Origin: Streptomyces sp. NBC_01304
Lineage (GTDB): Bacteria > Actinomycetota > Actinomycetes > Streptomycetales > Streptomycetaceae
DNA: 64,000 bases
Direction: 5' to 3'
Assembly: GCF_035975855.1 (NCBI RefSeq)
Contig: NZ_CP109055.1
Span: forward strand, 7,378,001 to 7,442,000
In this document: positions 41,997 to 52,112 of the stretch, piece by piece
Position numbering within the stretch: the stretch's first letter is position 1
Layout: each line of letters opens with the position of its first letter
Program-made: the position numbers and the translations under genes
Notes under the pieces: generated by a model
Database searches by the model: none
What the model was told of the DNA's origin: nothing
The model's input: the letters and a program-made list of their open reading frames with translations, nothing else

Positions 41997-44729
41997 TTAC
42001 GCGTCGCCGCCTGCCGCGCCCGGGTCGGCCGCCGCCACATCAAGCAGCTGGTACCGGTCGATGGCCTGCTTCAGGACGGAGCGGTCGATCTTGCCGTCCT
42101 TGGCCAGCTCGGTCAGCACGCCCACCACGATCGACTGCGCGTCGATGTGGAAGAAGCGGCGGGCCGCACCACGCGTGTCCGCGAAGCCGAAGCCGTCCGC
42201 GCCGAGCGAGTTGTAACGCCCGGGCACCCAGCGCGAGATCTGGTCGGGAACCGCACGCATCCAGTCGGAGACGGCCACGAACGGACCCTCCGCGCCGGAC
42301 AGCTTCTGCGTCACGTACGGGACGCGCTGCTCCTCTTCCGGGTGCAGGAGGTTGTGCCGCTCGACGTCGACGGCCTCCCTGCGCAGCTCGTTCCAGGACG
42401 TCGCCGACCAGACGTCGGCCTTGACGTTCCACTCCTCGGCGAGCATCTTCTGCGCCTCGATCGCCCACGGCACCGCGACACCGGAGGCCATGATCTGCGC
42501 GGGGATCGAGCCGGCCTCGGCCGCCTTGTAGCGGTGGATGCCCTTGAGGATGCCCTCGACGTCGACGCCCTCGGGCTCGGCCGGGTGCTGGATCGGCTCG
42601 TTGTAGACGGTGAGGTAGTAGAAGACGTCCTCACTGTTCTCGCCGTACATCCGGCGCAGACCGTCCTTGACGATGTGCGCGATCTCGAAGCCGTACGCCG
42701 GGTCGTAGGCGACACAGCCCGGGTTGGTCGAGGCGAGCAGGTGCGAGTGGCCGTCCGCGTGCTGCAGACCCTCACCGGTCAGAGTCGTACGTCCCGCGGT
42801 CGCGCCGAGGACGAAACCGCGCGCCAACTGGTCGGCCATCTGCCAGAACTGGTCGCCGGTGCGCTGGAAACCGAACATCGAGTAGAAGACGTACACCGGG
42901 ATCAGCGGCTCGCCGTGCGTCGCGTACGCCGAACCCGCGGCGATCAGCGAGGCCGTGCAGCCCGCCTCCGTGATGCCGTCGTGCAGCATCTGGCCGGTCG
43001 GCGACTCCTTGTAGGCGAGCAGCAGTTCACGGTCCACCGACTCGTACTGCTGGCCCAGCGGGTTGTAGATCTTGGCGCTCGGGAAGAACGCGTCCATGCC
43101 GAACGTGCGGTACTCGTCCGGGGCGATCGGCACGATGCGCTTGCCGATCTCCTTGTCCCGCATCAGGTCCTTCAGGATGCGGACGAACGCCATGGTGGTG
43201 GCGATCGACTGCTGGCCCGAGCCCTTCTTGGCGGTGGCGTACGCCTTGTCGTCCGGGAGGTTCAGCGGCTTCGCGCGCACCACACGGGTCGGCACATACC
43301 CGGCCAGGCCCTTGCGGCGGTCGTGCATGTACTGGATCTCTTCGGAGTTCCGGCCCGGGTGGTAGTACGGGGGCAGGCCGCCCTCGAGCTCCTTGTCGGC
43401 GATCGGGATGTGCAGCCGGTCGCGGAAGTGCTTGAGGTCGTCGACCGTCAGCTTCTTCATCTGGTGGGTCGCGTTGCGGCCCTCGAAGTTCGGGCCGAGC
43501 GTCCAGCCCTTGACGGTCTGCGCCAGGATCACGGTGGGCTGGCCCTTGTGCTCCAGGGCCGCCTTGTAGGCCGCGTAGACCTTCTTGTGGTCGTGACCGC
43601 CGCGGCCCAGGTGCAGGAGCTGGTCGTCGGTCATGCCCTCGGCCATCGCGCGCAGGCGGTGGTCGTCGCCGAAGAAGTGCTCACGGATGTACGAGCCGGT
43701 CTCGGTCGCGTACGTCTGGAACTGTCCGTCCGGCGTGGTGTTCATCTTGTTGACGAGCACGCCGTCGCGGTCCTGGGCGAGCAGCGGGTCCCAGCTGCGG
43801 TCCCAGATCAGCTTGATGACGTTCCAGCCGGCGCCGCGGAACTGCGACTCCAGCTCCTGGATGATCTTGCCGTTGCCGCGCACGGGGCCGTCGAGGCGCT
43901 GCAGGTTGCAGTTGACGACGAAGGTCAGGTTGTCGAGGCCCTCGCGGGCGGCGAGCGAGAGCTGGCCGAGCGACTCGGGCTCGTCCATCTCGCCGTCGCC
44001 GAGGTAGGCCCACACATGCGACTTGGAGGTGTCGGCGATGCCGCGCGCCTGCATGTAGCGGTTCATCCGGGCCTGGTAGATCGCGCCGAGCGGGCCGAGG
44101 CCCATCGAGACGGTCGGGAACTCCCAGAAGTCCGGCATCAGGCGCGGGTGCGGGTAGGACGAAAGACCGTACGGCGCCTTCGACTTCTCCTGGCGGAAGG
44201 CGTCGAGCTGCTGCTCGCTCAGCCGGTCCAGGAGGTAGGCGCGGGCGTACACACCGGGGGAGGCGTGGCCCTGGAAGAAGATCTGGTCGCCGCCGTCGCC
44301 CTCGTCCTTGCCGCGGAAGAAGTGGTTGAAGCCCACGTCGTAGAGGGAGGCGGAGGAGGCGAACGTCGCGATGTGACCGCCGACGCCGATGCCCGGGCGC
44401 TGGGCGCGCGAGACCATCACGGCCGCGTTCCAGCGGGTGGCGTTGAGGACCTTGCGCTCGATCTCCTCGTTGCCCGGGAAGAACGGCTCGTCCTTGGTCG
44501 CGATCGTGTTCACGTAGTCCGTGCTGCGCATCTCGGGCACGGCCACGCGCTTCTCGCGCGCCCGCTCGATCAGCCGGAGCATCAGGTAGCGGGCGCGCTC
44601 ACGGCCCCGCTCGTCGACCGCCGCGTCAAGCGAGTCGAGCCATTCCTGAGTCTCTTCGGGATCAAAGTCCGGGACCTGGCTGGGCAGGCCGCCAATGATG
44701 ATCGGGTTGCGATCGGATCCGGAAGCCAC
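41997..44729 (-). CDS. aceE: Pyruvate dehydrogenase E1 component, homodimeric
   Basis: Thiamine-diphosphate enzyme of 910 residues that decarboxylates pyruvate and passes the acetyl group to the lipoyl E2 subunit, feeding acetyl-CoA to the TCA cycle and lipid synthesis. The ThDP motif starts at [15 protein letters not shown] (about residue 244). [19 protein letters not shown] and the C-terminal blocks fit AceE. GTG 44729 follows AAGGA by 5 nt. E2 and E3 genes are not in this window. Confidence 0.96.
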   Translation of the reverse strand: MASGSDRNPIIIGGLPSQVPDFDPEETQEWLDSLDAAVDERGRERARYLMLRLIERAREKRVAVPEMRSTDYVNTIATKDEPFFPGNEEIERKVLNATRWNAAVMVSRAQRPGIGVGGHIATFASSASLYDVGFNHFFRGKDEGDGGDQIFFQGHASPGVYARAYLLDRLSEQQLDAFRQEKSKAPYGLSSYPHPRLMPDFWEFPTVSMGLGPLGAIYQARMNRYMQARGIADTSKSHVWAYLGDGEMDEPESLGQLSLAAREGLDNLTFVVNCNLQRLDGPVRGNGKIIQELESQFRGAGWNVIKLIWDRSWDPLLAQDRDGVLVNKMNTTPDGQFQTYATETGSYIREHFFGDDHRLRAMAEGMTDDQLLHLGRGGHDHKKVYAAYKAALEHKGQPTVILAQTVKGWTLGPNFEGRNATHQMKKLTVDDLKHFRDRLHIPIADKELEGGLPPYYHPGRNSEEIQYMHDRRKGLAGYVPTRVVRAKPLNLPDDKAYATAKKGSGQQSIATTMAFVRILKDLMRDKEIGKRIVPIAPDEYRTFGMDAFFPSAKIYNPLGQQYESVDRELLLAYKESPTGQMLHDGITEAGCTASLIAAGSAYATHGEPLIPVYVFYSMFGFQRTGDQFWQMADQLARGFVLGATAGRTTLTGEGLQHADGHSHLLASTNPGCVAYDPAYGFEIAHIVKDGLRRMYGENSEDVFYYLTVYNEPIQHPAEPEGVDVEGILKGIHRYKAAEAGSIPAQIMASGVAVPWAIEAQKMLAEEWNVKADVWSATSWNELRREAVDVERHNLLHPEEEQRVPYVTQKLSGAEGPFVAVSDWMRAVPDQISRWVPGRYNSLGADGFGFADTRGAARRFFHIDAQSIVVGVLTELAKDGKIDRSVLKQAIDRYQLLDVAAADPGAAGGDA

Positions 44730-45247
44730 GCTGTTCCTTACGCTCGTCGGGCGTGCTGCTCTGCACGGTGTGACACGGTCAATCAAGGGGTTATCGACGA
44801 TCCCCATCGTCTACCCAGAGGGTCTGAACGTCATCTGTACCGAGAGGTAACCCTGACGTTCGGAAGGTCGACGTACGGCGTCTTCAGCCCAAATCGCAAC
44901 GATACGCCCACCCCGCTGGAGTGTTCCTCCAGGACGTTGGACCATGGATCCCGTACGAAAGTCCTGGATGTCGACTCGAAAAGTCCCGGGTGCCGCCTTT
45001 AATCGACGGGGCCCCCGACCGGGAAGACCCCCAGGCCCGGCAAATCCGGCAGAACGGTGTGGGATGAATCACTGAGTGGGGCGAAATCGGGCAATAAGTT
45101 GCGGTGACACGGCCTGGAACGTCACCGTTTCGGCGGTCTCGACGGCCGGGTACTTGCGCGATCCGCCCCGCCCGTGTGGACTACGGCCAACGCCACGCGT
45201 ACGCGCGCGGCCACCAAACTTTCCGAAACATGATCAGGAGGCAATCC
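44730..45247. other. 518-bp divergent intergenic region between aceE and DUF3052 genes
   Basis: No credible gene on either strand. It must hold the aceE and DUF3052 promoters. CGGTGAC (45102-45108) and GTCACCG (45121-45127) form a 7-bp inverted repeat with a 12-nt spacer about 120 bp before the DUF3052 start, a possible operator. AGGAGG at 45237-45242 is the DUF3052 ribosome site. Confidence 0.55.
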
Positions 45248-45682
45248 GTGAGCGCGACCGCGGACCACGCGGAAACAAACCTTGCCGTAAGGCTTGGTTT
45301 CCAGCCCGGCAAGGTGGTCCAGGAGATCGGCTACGACGACGACGTCGACCAGGAGCTCCGCGAGGCTATCGAGGAGGTCCTGGGCGATGACGGCGAGCTC
45401 GTCGACGAGGAGTACGACGATGTCGCCGATGCCGTGGTGCTCTGGTTCCGTGAGGACGATGGGGACCTGACCGATGCGCTGGTGGACGCCATCGCGTACA
45501 TCGAGGAGGGCGGCTCCATCCTCCTGCTGACGCCGAAGACCGGCCGCGACGGCTACGTCGAGCCGAGCGACATCGGCGAGGCGGCGACGACCGCCGGTCT
45601 GTCTCAGACCAAGAGCATCAACGCGGGCAAGGACTGGAGCGGCACCAGGCTCCTCACGCCCAAGGCGGCCGGCAAGCGCTGA
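45248..45682 (+). CDS. DUF3052 protein
   Basis: Acidic protein of 144 residues from a family restricted to actinobacteria, next to aceE as often found. It begins SATADHAETNLAVRLGFQPGK and contains a very acidic stretch (GDDGELVDEEYDDVADAVV), with no membrane segment. GTG 45248 is set by a strong ribosome site. Function unknown. A long perfect terminator follows. Confidence 0.87.
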   Translation: MSATADHAETNLAVRLGFQPGKVVQEIGYDDDVDQELREAIEEVLGDDGELVDEEYDDVADAVVLWFREDDGDLTDALVDAIAYIEEGGSILLLTPKTGRDGYVEPSDIGEAATTAGLSQTKSINAGKDWSGTRLLTPKAAGKR

Positions 45683-45707
45683 GGCGCCCTGCCCGGCAGA
45701 AGCCACC

Positions 45708-45744
45708 GAAGCCCCCGTCGACCCCTGTGGTCGACGGGGGCTTC
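45708..45744 (+). terminator. Intrinsic-type terminator after DUF3052
   Basis: Perfect 15-bp stem (45708-45722 with 45730-45744) and a 7-nt loop. Confidence 0.8.
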
Positions 45745-45817
45745 GACGTGTGCCTCGGGTCGTCTCTCGTAGGCTGGGCACCACCCGAACAGCCCCTTCG
45801 AAGGGATTGGCGTACTC

Positions 45818-46294
45818 ATGGCGCTGCAGGCGATCGATGCCGGCACCAAGGCCCCGGACTTCGAGCTGAAGAACCAGCACGGCGAGACCGTGCGGCTCTC
45901 CGACTTCCGCGGTGAGAAGACGGTGGTGCTGCTCTTCTATCCGTTCGCGTTCACCGGTGTGTGCACCGGCGAGCTGTGCGCGCTCCGTGACGAGCTGCCG
46001 AAGTTCGTCAACGACGACGTCCAGCTGCTCGCCGTGTCGAACGACTCGCCGTTCACGCTGCGCGTCTTCGCCGAGCAGGAGGGCCTCGAGTACCCGCTCC
46101 TGTCCGACTTCTGGCCGCACGGCGAGGCCTCGCGGGCCTACGGCGTCTTCGACGAGGAGAAGGGCTGCGCGGTGCGCGGCACCTTCATCATCGACAAGGA
46201 GGGCGTGGTCCGCTGGAGCGTCGTCAACGCGCTGCCTGACGCGCGCGACCTGAACGAGTACGTGACGGCGCTCAGCGCGATCGCCGTCGGCTGA
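45818..46294 (+). CDS. AhpE-like peroxiredoxin
   Basis: Thiol peroxidase of 158 residues. The peroxidatic site PFAFTGVC has Pro42, Thr46 and Cys49, with a second Cys at 54 and a further one in [10 protein letters not shown]. The protein is shaped like the actinobacterial AhpE group, which reduces peroxides with mycoredoxin. It lies upstream of the Ter genes and may belong to the same stress response, but has its own promoter region. Confidence 0.9.
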   Translation: MALQAIDAGTKAPDFELKNQHGETVRLSDFRGEKTVVLLFYPFAFTGVCTGELCALRDELPKFVNDDVQLLAVSNDSPFTLRVFAEQEGLEYPLLSDFWPHGEASRAYGVFDEEKGCAVRGTFIIDKEGVVRWSVVNALPDARDLNEYVTALSAIAVG

Positions 46295-46473
46295 ATCCTT
46301 CCCGAGGATCACCGAATCCTTGGGAAAGATCGGGCCGGGAACACGGCCACAACGTGATCCTTCGGGCGAAGAGCCTGTTTGAGCCGGGAACCGGTCACTA
46401 GGATCCAGTCGTTGATCCGATGCCAACGCACGTACTTCGGGGGCGCTGCCCCTAGACACCATTGGGAGGACTC

Positions 46474-47049
46474 ATGGGAGTCAGCCTCAGCAAGGGCGGC
46501 AACGTCTCGCTGTCGAAGGAAGCCCCCGGCCTGACCGACATCACGGTCGGCCTCGGCTGGGACATCCGTACCACCACCGGTACGGACTTCGACCTGGACG
46601 CCAGCGCCATCCTGACGAAGGAGGACGGGAAGGTCAGCAGCGATGCGAACTTCGTGTTCTTCAACAACCTCAAGAGCCCGGACGGCTCGGTCGAGCACAC
46701 CGGTGACAACACCACCGGTGAGGGCGAGGGCGACGACGAGCAGATCAAGGTGAACCTGGCCGGCGTACCGGCCGAGATCACCAAGATCGTGTTCCCCGTC
46801 TCCATCTACGACGCCGAGAACCGCCAGCAGTCCTTCGGCCAGGTCCGCAACGCGTTCATCCGCGTCGTGAACCAGGCGGGCGGCGCCGAGATCGCGCGCT
46901 ACGACCTCTCCGAGGACGCCTCCACCGAGACCGCGATGGTCTTCGGTGAGCTCTACCGGCACGGTGCGGAGTGGAAGTTCCGCGCCATCGGCCAGGGCTA
47001 CGCCTCGGGCCTGCGCGGCATCGCGCAGGACTTCGGCGTGAACGTCTGA
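46474..47049 (+). CDS. terD: TerD-family calcium-binding stress protein, copy 1
   Basis: Protein of 191 residues. It begins [18 protein letters not shown], carries FDLDASAIL and the acidic calcium loop [15 protein letters not shown], and ends [17 protein letters not shown], all hallmarks of TerD. TerD proteins bind calcium and form part of membrane-linked Ter stress complexes. GGAGGA at 46465-46470 sets ATG 46474. A 16-bp hairpin separates it from copy 2. Confidence 0.95.
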   Translation: MGVSLSKGGNVSLSKEAPGLTDITVGLGWDIRTTTGTDFDLDASAILTKEDGKVSSDANFVFFNNLKSPDGSVEHTGDNTTGEGEGDDEQIKVNLAGVPAEITKIVFPVSIYDAENRQQSFGQVRNAFIRVVNQAGGAEIARYDLSEDASTETAMVFGELYRHGAEWKFRAIGQGYASGLRGIAQDFGVNV

Positions 47050-47127
47050 GTCGTACGTCCGAGGCGTACGACCGGGTCTTACGACCGAGCCGTACGTCTG
47101 AGTCGTTCGGAGCCTCAGCGTTCCAGC

Positions 47128-47164
47128 CGTCCGGCGCCGCACACATGCTGTGCGGCGCCGGACG
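47128..47164 (+). terminator. Hairpin between the two terD genes
   Basis: Perfect 16-bp stem (47128-47143 with 47149-47164) and a 5-nt loop. It could end the first terD transcript or reduce read-through into the second. Confidence 0.7.
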
Positions 47165-47215
47165 CGCTCACCACCTCTTTGCACTCTGCTCCACCACTCG
47201 GGGAGGAACACGAAC

Positions 47216-47791
47216 ATGGGCGTCACGCTCGCCAAGGGAGGCAATGTCTCCCTCTCCAAGGCCGCACCCAACCTCACGCAGGTATTGATCGGGCTCGGCT
47301 GGGACGCACGCTCCACCACCGGAGCCCCCTTCGACCTCGACGCCAGCGCACTCCTGTGCAACGGCGGCCGGGTGCTCGGCGACGAGTGGTTCATCTTCTA
47401 CAACCAGCTCAAGAGCCCGGACGGCTCGGTGGAGCACACCGGTGACAACCTCACCGGTGAGGGCGAGGGCGACGACGAGTCGATCCTGGTCGACCTGGCC
47501 AAGGTCCCGGCCAATGTCGAGAAGATCGTCTTCCCGGTCTCGATCCACGACGCCGAGAACCGCGGCCAGTCGTTCGGCCAGGTCAGCAACGCCTTCATCC
47601 GCGTGGTCAACCAGGCCGACGGCCAGGAGATCGCGCGCTACGACCTCTCCGAGGACGCCTCCACCGAGACCGCGATGATCTTCGGCGAGGTGTACCGCTA
47701 CAACGCCGAATGGAAGTTCCGTGCCGTTGGGCAGGGGTACGCGTCGGGACTGCGCGGTATCGCTCTAGACTTCGGGGTCAACGTTTCGTAA
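47216..47791 (+). CDS. terD: TerD-family calcium-binding stress protein, copy 2
   Basis: Close paralogue of copy 1 with the same length of 191 residues. The calcium loop [15 protein letters not shown] and FDLDASALL are intact. GGAGGA at 47202-47207 precedes ATG 47216. The pair looks like a recent tandem duplication, with the strongest identity in the central and C-terminal regions. It is followed 70 bp later by the DUF475/TerC membrane gene. Confidence 0.95.
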   Translation: MGVTLAKGGNVSLSKAAPNLTQVLIGLGWDARSTTGAPFDLDASALLCNGGRVLGDEWFIFYNQLKSPDGSVEHTGDNLTGEGEGDDESILVDLAKVPANVEKIVFPVSIHDAENRGQSFGQVSNAFIRVVNQADGQEIARYDLSEDASTETAMIFGEVYRYNAEWKFRAVGQGYASGLRGIALDFGVNVS

Positions 47792-47861
47792 AGCCGCGCG
47801 CGGCTCGGGGGAGCCCCGTACTCGGCGCGGGGGAGTCCCGTAACCAACGATAGGGAAGCCA

Positions 47862-49007
47862 GTGGTACTGAAAACCTTCGGCTGGTCGTTCGCGGTCACC
47901 GCGATCGGCCTGGTCGCAGCGGTGCTCTACGGGGGGTGGACCGGTTTCGGGATCGTGGCGATCCTGTCCATCCTCGAGATCTCGCTGTCCTTCGACAACG
48001 CGGTGGTCAACGCCGGGATCCTGAAGAAGATGAATGCCTTCTGGCAGAAGATCTTCCTCACCATCGGCGTGATCATCGCCGTCTTCGGTATGCGGCTGGT
48101 CTTCCCGGTGGCGATCGTCTCGATCAGCGCCAAGCTCAACCCGATCGACGCGGTGAACCTGGCGTTGAACGAGAAGGAGCACTACAAGGAGCTGGTGACC
48201 GACGCCCACGCGTCGATCGCCGCCTTCGGTGGCATGTTCCTGCTGATGATCTTCCTCGACTTCATTTTCGAGGAGCGGGACATCCAGTGGCTCAAGTGGC
48301 TCGAGCGGCCCCTGGCCAAGCTCGGCAAGGTCGACATGCTGTCGGCCTGTATCGCGCTGCTGGTGCTCGCCATCACCTCGATGACGTTCGCGGTCAACGC
48401 CCACACCCACACCGGGCATGTGGACAAGGCGCAGACGGTGCTGATCTCCGGCGTCTTCGGTCTCGTCACGTACATGATCGTCGGCGGTCTCTCCGGCTAC
48501 TTCGAGAACAAGCTCGAAGAGGACGAGGAGCGCGAGCACGAGGAAGAGGAAGAGGCCAAGAAGGCCGGCAAGCCGCGCTCGGCCGTGGCCATGGCCGGTA
48601 AGGCCGCGTTCTTCATGTTCCTCTACCTCGAGGTCCTGGACGCGTCCTTCTCCTTCGACGGTGTCATCGGCGCCTTCGCCATCACCAACGACATCGTCCT
48701 GATGGCTCTCGGCCTCGGTATCGGCGCCATGTACGTCCGGTCGCTCACGGTCTACCTGGTCCGCCAGGGCACCCTGGACGACTACGTGTACCTGGAGCAC
48801 GGCGCGCACTACGCGATCGGTGCGCTCGCGGTCATCCTCCTCGTCACCATCCAGTACGAGATCCACGAGGTCATCACCGGCTCGGTCGGCGTCCTCCTGA
48901 TCGCCTGGTCCTTCTGGTCCTCCGTGCGCCGCAACAAGGCGCTGGCGGCCGCAGAGGGAAAAGCTGACGCCTCGGACGAGAAGGCCGAAGTCTCGTCCGG
49001 GGTGTGA
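47862..49007 (+). CDS. DUF475 / TerC-type integral membrane protein
   Basis: Membrane protein of 381 residues with about nine hydrophobic segments. It has the two TerC-like acidic membrane motifs, EISLSFDNAVVNA and DASFSFDGVIGAFA. A charged loop (KLEEDEEREHEEEEEAKK) lies between the halves. TerC-type proteins anchor Ter complexes and have been linked to metal ion handling. GTG 47862 follows AGGGAAG. Its strong terminator lies at 49038-49080. Confidence 0.9.
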   Translation: MVLKTFGWSFAVTAIGLVAAVLYGGWTGFGIVAILSILEISLSFDNAVVNAGILKKMNAFWQKIFLTIGVIIAVFGMRLVFPVAIVSISAKLNPIDAVNLALNEKEHYKELVTDAHASIAAFGGMFLLMIFLDFIFEERDIQWLKWLERPLAKLGKVDMLSACIALLVLAITSMTFAVNAHTHTGHVDKAQTVLISGVFGLVTYMIVGGLSGYFENKLEEDEEREHEEEEEAKKAGKPRSAVAMAGKAAFFMFLYLEVLDASFSFDGVIGAFAITNDIVLMALGLGIGAMYVRSLTVYLVRQGTLDDYVYLEHGAHYAIGALAVILLVTIQYEIHEVITGSVGVLLIAWSFWSSVRRNKALAAAEGKADASDEKAEVSSGV

Positions 49008-49037
49008 CCCGGCGGTAGTTGAGGGAACGCTCTGAAG

Positions 49038-49080
49038 CGGGGCGGCCAGGAGGTCCTGAACCTCTGGGCCGCCCCGTTTT
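49038..49080 (+). terminator. Terminator after the DUF475 gene
   Basis: A 17-bp stem with one short internal mismatch (49038-49054 with 49060-49076), followed by TTTT. Confidence 0.75.
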
Positions 49081-49142
49081 CATCGGTACGGGGCCCCTGC
49101 GGCGGCGCAGGGGCACGGCACACAAGGTGGGGTGGCGGCGGG

Positions 49143-49892
49143 ATGTCCGCATGGGAGAGGTTCTGGCGCGGGAACTCCGCGCAGTTCGAGTCCGGCAGCG
49201 CGGCGACCAACTCGATCGAGCTGACCAAGCGGCACCCGACGGTCAGCTTGAGCAAACAGGGCGCGGCCAGCGGAAATCTGCGGGTCAACCTCTCCTGGCA
49301 GATGCGGACGTCCGACATCGAGGGCCGCTCCAGGCAGAACGGCCGGCTGCTGCGGCACCCGTTCAAGCTGTTCCAGCCCGATGTGGTGCAGGGCCACACC
49401 CAGGGCGTGGTCAATGTCGACCTCGACCTGGGCTGCATGTACGAGCTGGTGGACGGCGCCAAGGGCGTGGTGCAGCCGCTCGGCAATTTCCTGGGGGACC
49501 TGAACGGGCCGCCGTTCGTGAAGCTCAGCGGCGACGACCGGTTCGGCTCGGCCTCCGGTGAGACGGTCTACATCAATCTGGACCACCGGGAAGCCATCAA
49601 ACGTCTGCTGGTCTTCGTCTACATCTATGACGAGACCCCGGCGTTCGACCGTACGCACGCCAAGGTGACGCTCTACCCGAGCAGCGGCCCGCGCATCGAG
49701 ATCGACCTCGACGAGCGGGCCCCGCAGGCGCGCTCCTGCGCGGTGGTGACGATCGAGAACGTCAAGGGCGAGCTGACCGTGCGCCGCGAGGTGAAGTTCG
49801 TGTACGGCTTCCAGGCCGAGCTCGACCGGCTGTACGGCTGGGGACTGCAGTGGGGCCGCGGCTACAAGTCGACCGCGGAGCAGCGGCGTTAG
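49143..49892 (+). CDS. TerA-like tellurium-resistance protein
   Basis: Protein of 249 residues. It starts MSAWERFWRGNSAQFE and carries the TerD-superfamily features SIELTKRHPTVSLSKQG, VVNVDLDLGCMYEL and VYIYDETPAF, in the TerA-like arrangement (a variant beta-sandwich of the same superfamily). ATG 49143 is used. Its end is 8 bp from the end of the convergent TerD-like gene. Confidence 0.83.
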   Translation: MSAWERFWRGNSAQFESGSAATNSIELTKRHPTVSLSKQGAASGNLRVNLSWQMRTSDIEGRSRQNGRLLRHPFKLFQPDVVQGHTQGVVNVDLDLGCMYELVDGAKGVVQPLGNFLGDLNGPPFVKLSGDDRFGSASGETVYINLDHREAIKRLLVFVYIYDETPAFDRTHAKVTLYPSSGPRIEIDLDERAPQARSCAVVTIENVKGELTVRREVKFVYGFQAELDRLYGWGLQWGRGYKSTAEQRR

Positions 49893-49900
49893 GGCAGGGC

Positions 49901-50740
49901 TCAGCGGCCCACGAACTGCGGCCCCTGCGGAGGCAGCCGGAAGTTCGGGTCCGGGGCCTGCGCCGGGGCCCCGGCAGGGGCGGCCGAGGCGGGCTGGGGG
50001 TAGCCGTACGCGGGCTGTGGGGAGGCCGGCTGCGGGTAGCCGTACGCGGGCGCCGGCGGCGCCTGAGTGGGCGGCTGGGGGTAGCCGTACGCGGGCTGCG
50101 GCGCCAAGGCCACATCGGGCTGGGCCGGGACCGGAGCCGCGGGCGTGGCGTCCGGGGTCGGACCCGCCGGGCCCGCCTCCTGCTGCTCGGACTCGTCCAC
50201 CGAGATCCCGAAGTCGGTGGCCAGGCCGACCAACCCGTTGGAATACCCCTCGCCCAGGGCCCGGAACTTCCAGCCGTCCCCGCGCCGGTACAGCTCGCCG
50301 CAGATCAGTGCGGTCTCGGCGCCCGTCTCCGGCTTCACATCGAAATACGCGTACGGCTCCGCATCCGATGCGGTGGCGTCGTACAGCAAAATCCGCAGTG
50401 CGCGTACGTGCTCGAAGCGGCGCTCCTCCGCGGACGCGACGATCATGATCTTGTCGACCGCCGGGTCGAGGCCCGCCAGATCCACCTGGATGGTGTCGGT
50501 CAGGCCCTCGGCCAGACGCTTCTTGCCGAGGCGCCACACCTTGCCGGACGGGTGTCGTGGCTGGTTGAAGAAGACGAAGTCCTCGTCGGAGCGGACCCGG
50601 CCCTCGGCCGAGAGCAGCAGTGCCGAGGCGTCGACGTCGGGCACGTCGGAGCTCGGGGCCCAGCGCAGCACGGCGCGGACGGCCGTGGCTTCGAGCGGGA
50701 CGTTCGACCCCTTCAGCATCGCGTGCGTCATGCCGTTCAT
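49901..50740 (-). CDS. TerD-like protein with altered calcium loop and repetitive tail
   Basis: Protein of 279 residues. The TerD fold is recognisable (VDASALLL, EDFVFFNQPRHPSG, GDGWKFRALGEGYSNGLVGLATDFG), but the acidic calcium loop of the other copies is replaced by a basic segment (KVWRLGKKRLAEG). The last 90 residues are Pro/Ala/Gln-rich, with three close copies of PAYGYPQP. It is the only leftward gene in the island and is divergent from the biosynthetic run. Start ATG 50740 or 50731. Confidence 0.85.
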   Translation of the reverse strand: MNGMTHAMLKGSNVPLEATAVRAVLRWAPSSDVPDVDASALLLSAEGRVRSDEDFVFFNQPRHPSGKVWRLGKKRLAEGLTDTIQVDLAGLDPAVDKIMIVASAEERRFEHVRALRILLYDATASDAEPYAYFDVKPETGAETALICGELYRRGDGWKFRALGEGYSNGLVGLATDFGISVDESEQQEAGPAGPTPDATPAAPVPAQPDVALAPQPAYGYPQPPTQAPPAPAYGYPQPASPQPAYGYPQPASAAPAGAPAQAPDPNFRLPPQGPQFVGR

Positions 50741-50918
50741 CCTGCCTTCCCTGTCCAGGCCAGGACAACGCGGGGGCCTCTTGGTGTGCGCATTGTGTGG
50801 ACGCCCGACATGGCTGGGTTACCTGAATTTCACGCCGACCGGGAACCCCTGACACGCTGCCCTACGTACTATTACCGGCCACATCCATTCACCGGCCTTG
50901 TCTTCTCGGGGGAGTCTC

Positions 50919-52094
50919 ATGCGTCATTTCGGGCATATCACGCCTGAGATCCGGAATCGTCTGTTCCATAGCGAGCCGCGCGAGTTCACTGCCGACTCCC
51001 CGGCACCCCTGCTCTCCACGGCGCTCGGTGCCACCCTCTACAGCCCGGCCACCAGGCCGCGCCTTGCCGCCGACATCGTGAAGCTGGCCGCGCGGGGCGT
51101 CGTGTCCATGGTGATCTGCCTGGAGGACTCGATCAGCGACGCCGATGTCGTCGCCGCCGAGGAGAACCTGGTCAGGCAGTTCTCGGAGCTCGCCGAGGTC
51201 AGCCGTGAGCCCGGTGCGCAGGAGCTTCCGCTGCTGTTCGTCCGGGTACGCGAGGCCGCGCAGATTCCCGATCTCGTACGTCGCCTCGGACCGGCCGCCG
51301 CAATGTTGTCCGGATTCGTACTGCCGAAGTTCACCGAGGAGCGGGGCGTGCCCTTCCTCGAGGCGCTCACCGCGGCCGAGGCGAGCAGCGGGCGCAGGCT
51401 CTTCGCGATGCCGGTCCTGGAGTCGCCGGAGCTGCTGCACCTGGAGACGCGCGTCGAGACGCTCACCGGGATCGCCCGCACCGTCGACAAGTACCGCGAC
51501 CGCGTGCTCGCCCTGCGCCTCGGCGTCACCGACTTCTGCTCGGCGTACGGACTGCGCCGGCAGCCCGACATGACGGCGTACGACGTCCAGATCGTGGCGG
51601 GCGTCATCGCGGACGTCGTGAACGTCCTGGGCCGGGCGGACGGCACCGGCTTTACGGTGACCGGACCGGTCTGGGAGTACTTTCGGGTCCAGGAGCGCAT
51701 GTTCAAGCCGCAGCTGCGGGCCAGCCCCTTCCTGGGCCGGGCAGAGGAGCTGCGTACGGCGCTCATCGAGCACGACATGGACGGCCTGCTGCGGGAGATC
51801 GGGCTCGACCGGGCCAACGGCCTGCTCGGCAAGACCTGCATCCACCCCTCGCACGTCCTGCCCGTGCACGCGCTCTCCGTGGTCAGCCACGAGGAGTACA
51901 GCGACGCGCAGGACATCCTGCGGCCGGAGCGGCACGGCGGCGGGGCCATGGGGTCCAGCTATGCGAACAAGATGAACGAGGTGAAGCCGCACCGCGCCTG
52001 GGCCGAACGCACCCTGCTGCGCGCGCAGGCCTTCGGCGTCGCGAACGAGGACGTCGGCTTCGTGGAGCTGCTCAGCGCCGGGCTGCCCGGATGA
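50919..52094 (+). CDS. CitE-like C-C bond lyase of the Ter biosynthetic module
   Basis: TIM-barrel enzyme of 391 residues related to HpcH/HpaI aldolases and citrate lyase beta subunits. Visible are VSMVICLEDSISDADV with the metal-binding acid region, LPLLFVRVRE, and TCIHPSHVLPVHAL near the end. Comparative genomics places this group in Ter-linked nucleoside-like metabolite operons. It is predicted to split or form a C-C bond on a small acid or sugar-derived substrate. GGGGGAG precedes ATG 50919. First gene of the rightward run. Confidence 0.85.
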   Translation: MRHFGHITPEIRNRLFHSEPREFTADSPAPLLSTALGATLYSPATRPRLAADIVKLAARGVVSMVICLEDSISDADVVAAEENLVRQFSELAEVSREPGAQELPLLFVRVREAAQIPDLVRRLGPAAAMLSGFVLPKFTEERGVPFLEALTAAEASSGRRLFAMPVLESPELLHLETRVETLTGIARTVDKYRDRVLALRLGVTDFCSAYGLRRQPDMTAYDVQIVAGVIADVVNVLGRADGTGFTVTGPVWEYFRVQERMFKPQLRASPFLGRAEELRTALIEHDMDGLLREIGLDRANGLLGKTCIHPSHVLPVHALSVVSHEEYSDAQDILRPERHGGGAMGSSYANKMNEVKPHRAWAERTLLRAQAFGVANEDVGFVELLSAGLPG

Positions 52095-52112
52095 TCGTCA
52101 ACATAGGTAGGA

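Noticed and set aside
42147..45002. Long open frame opposite aceE on the plus strand (about 950 codons)
   Set aside because: It mirrors the aceE codons, has no ribosome site or recognisable domain, and its composition (Val/Asp/Arg/Gly-rich) is typical of antisense frames in GC-rich DNA.
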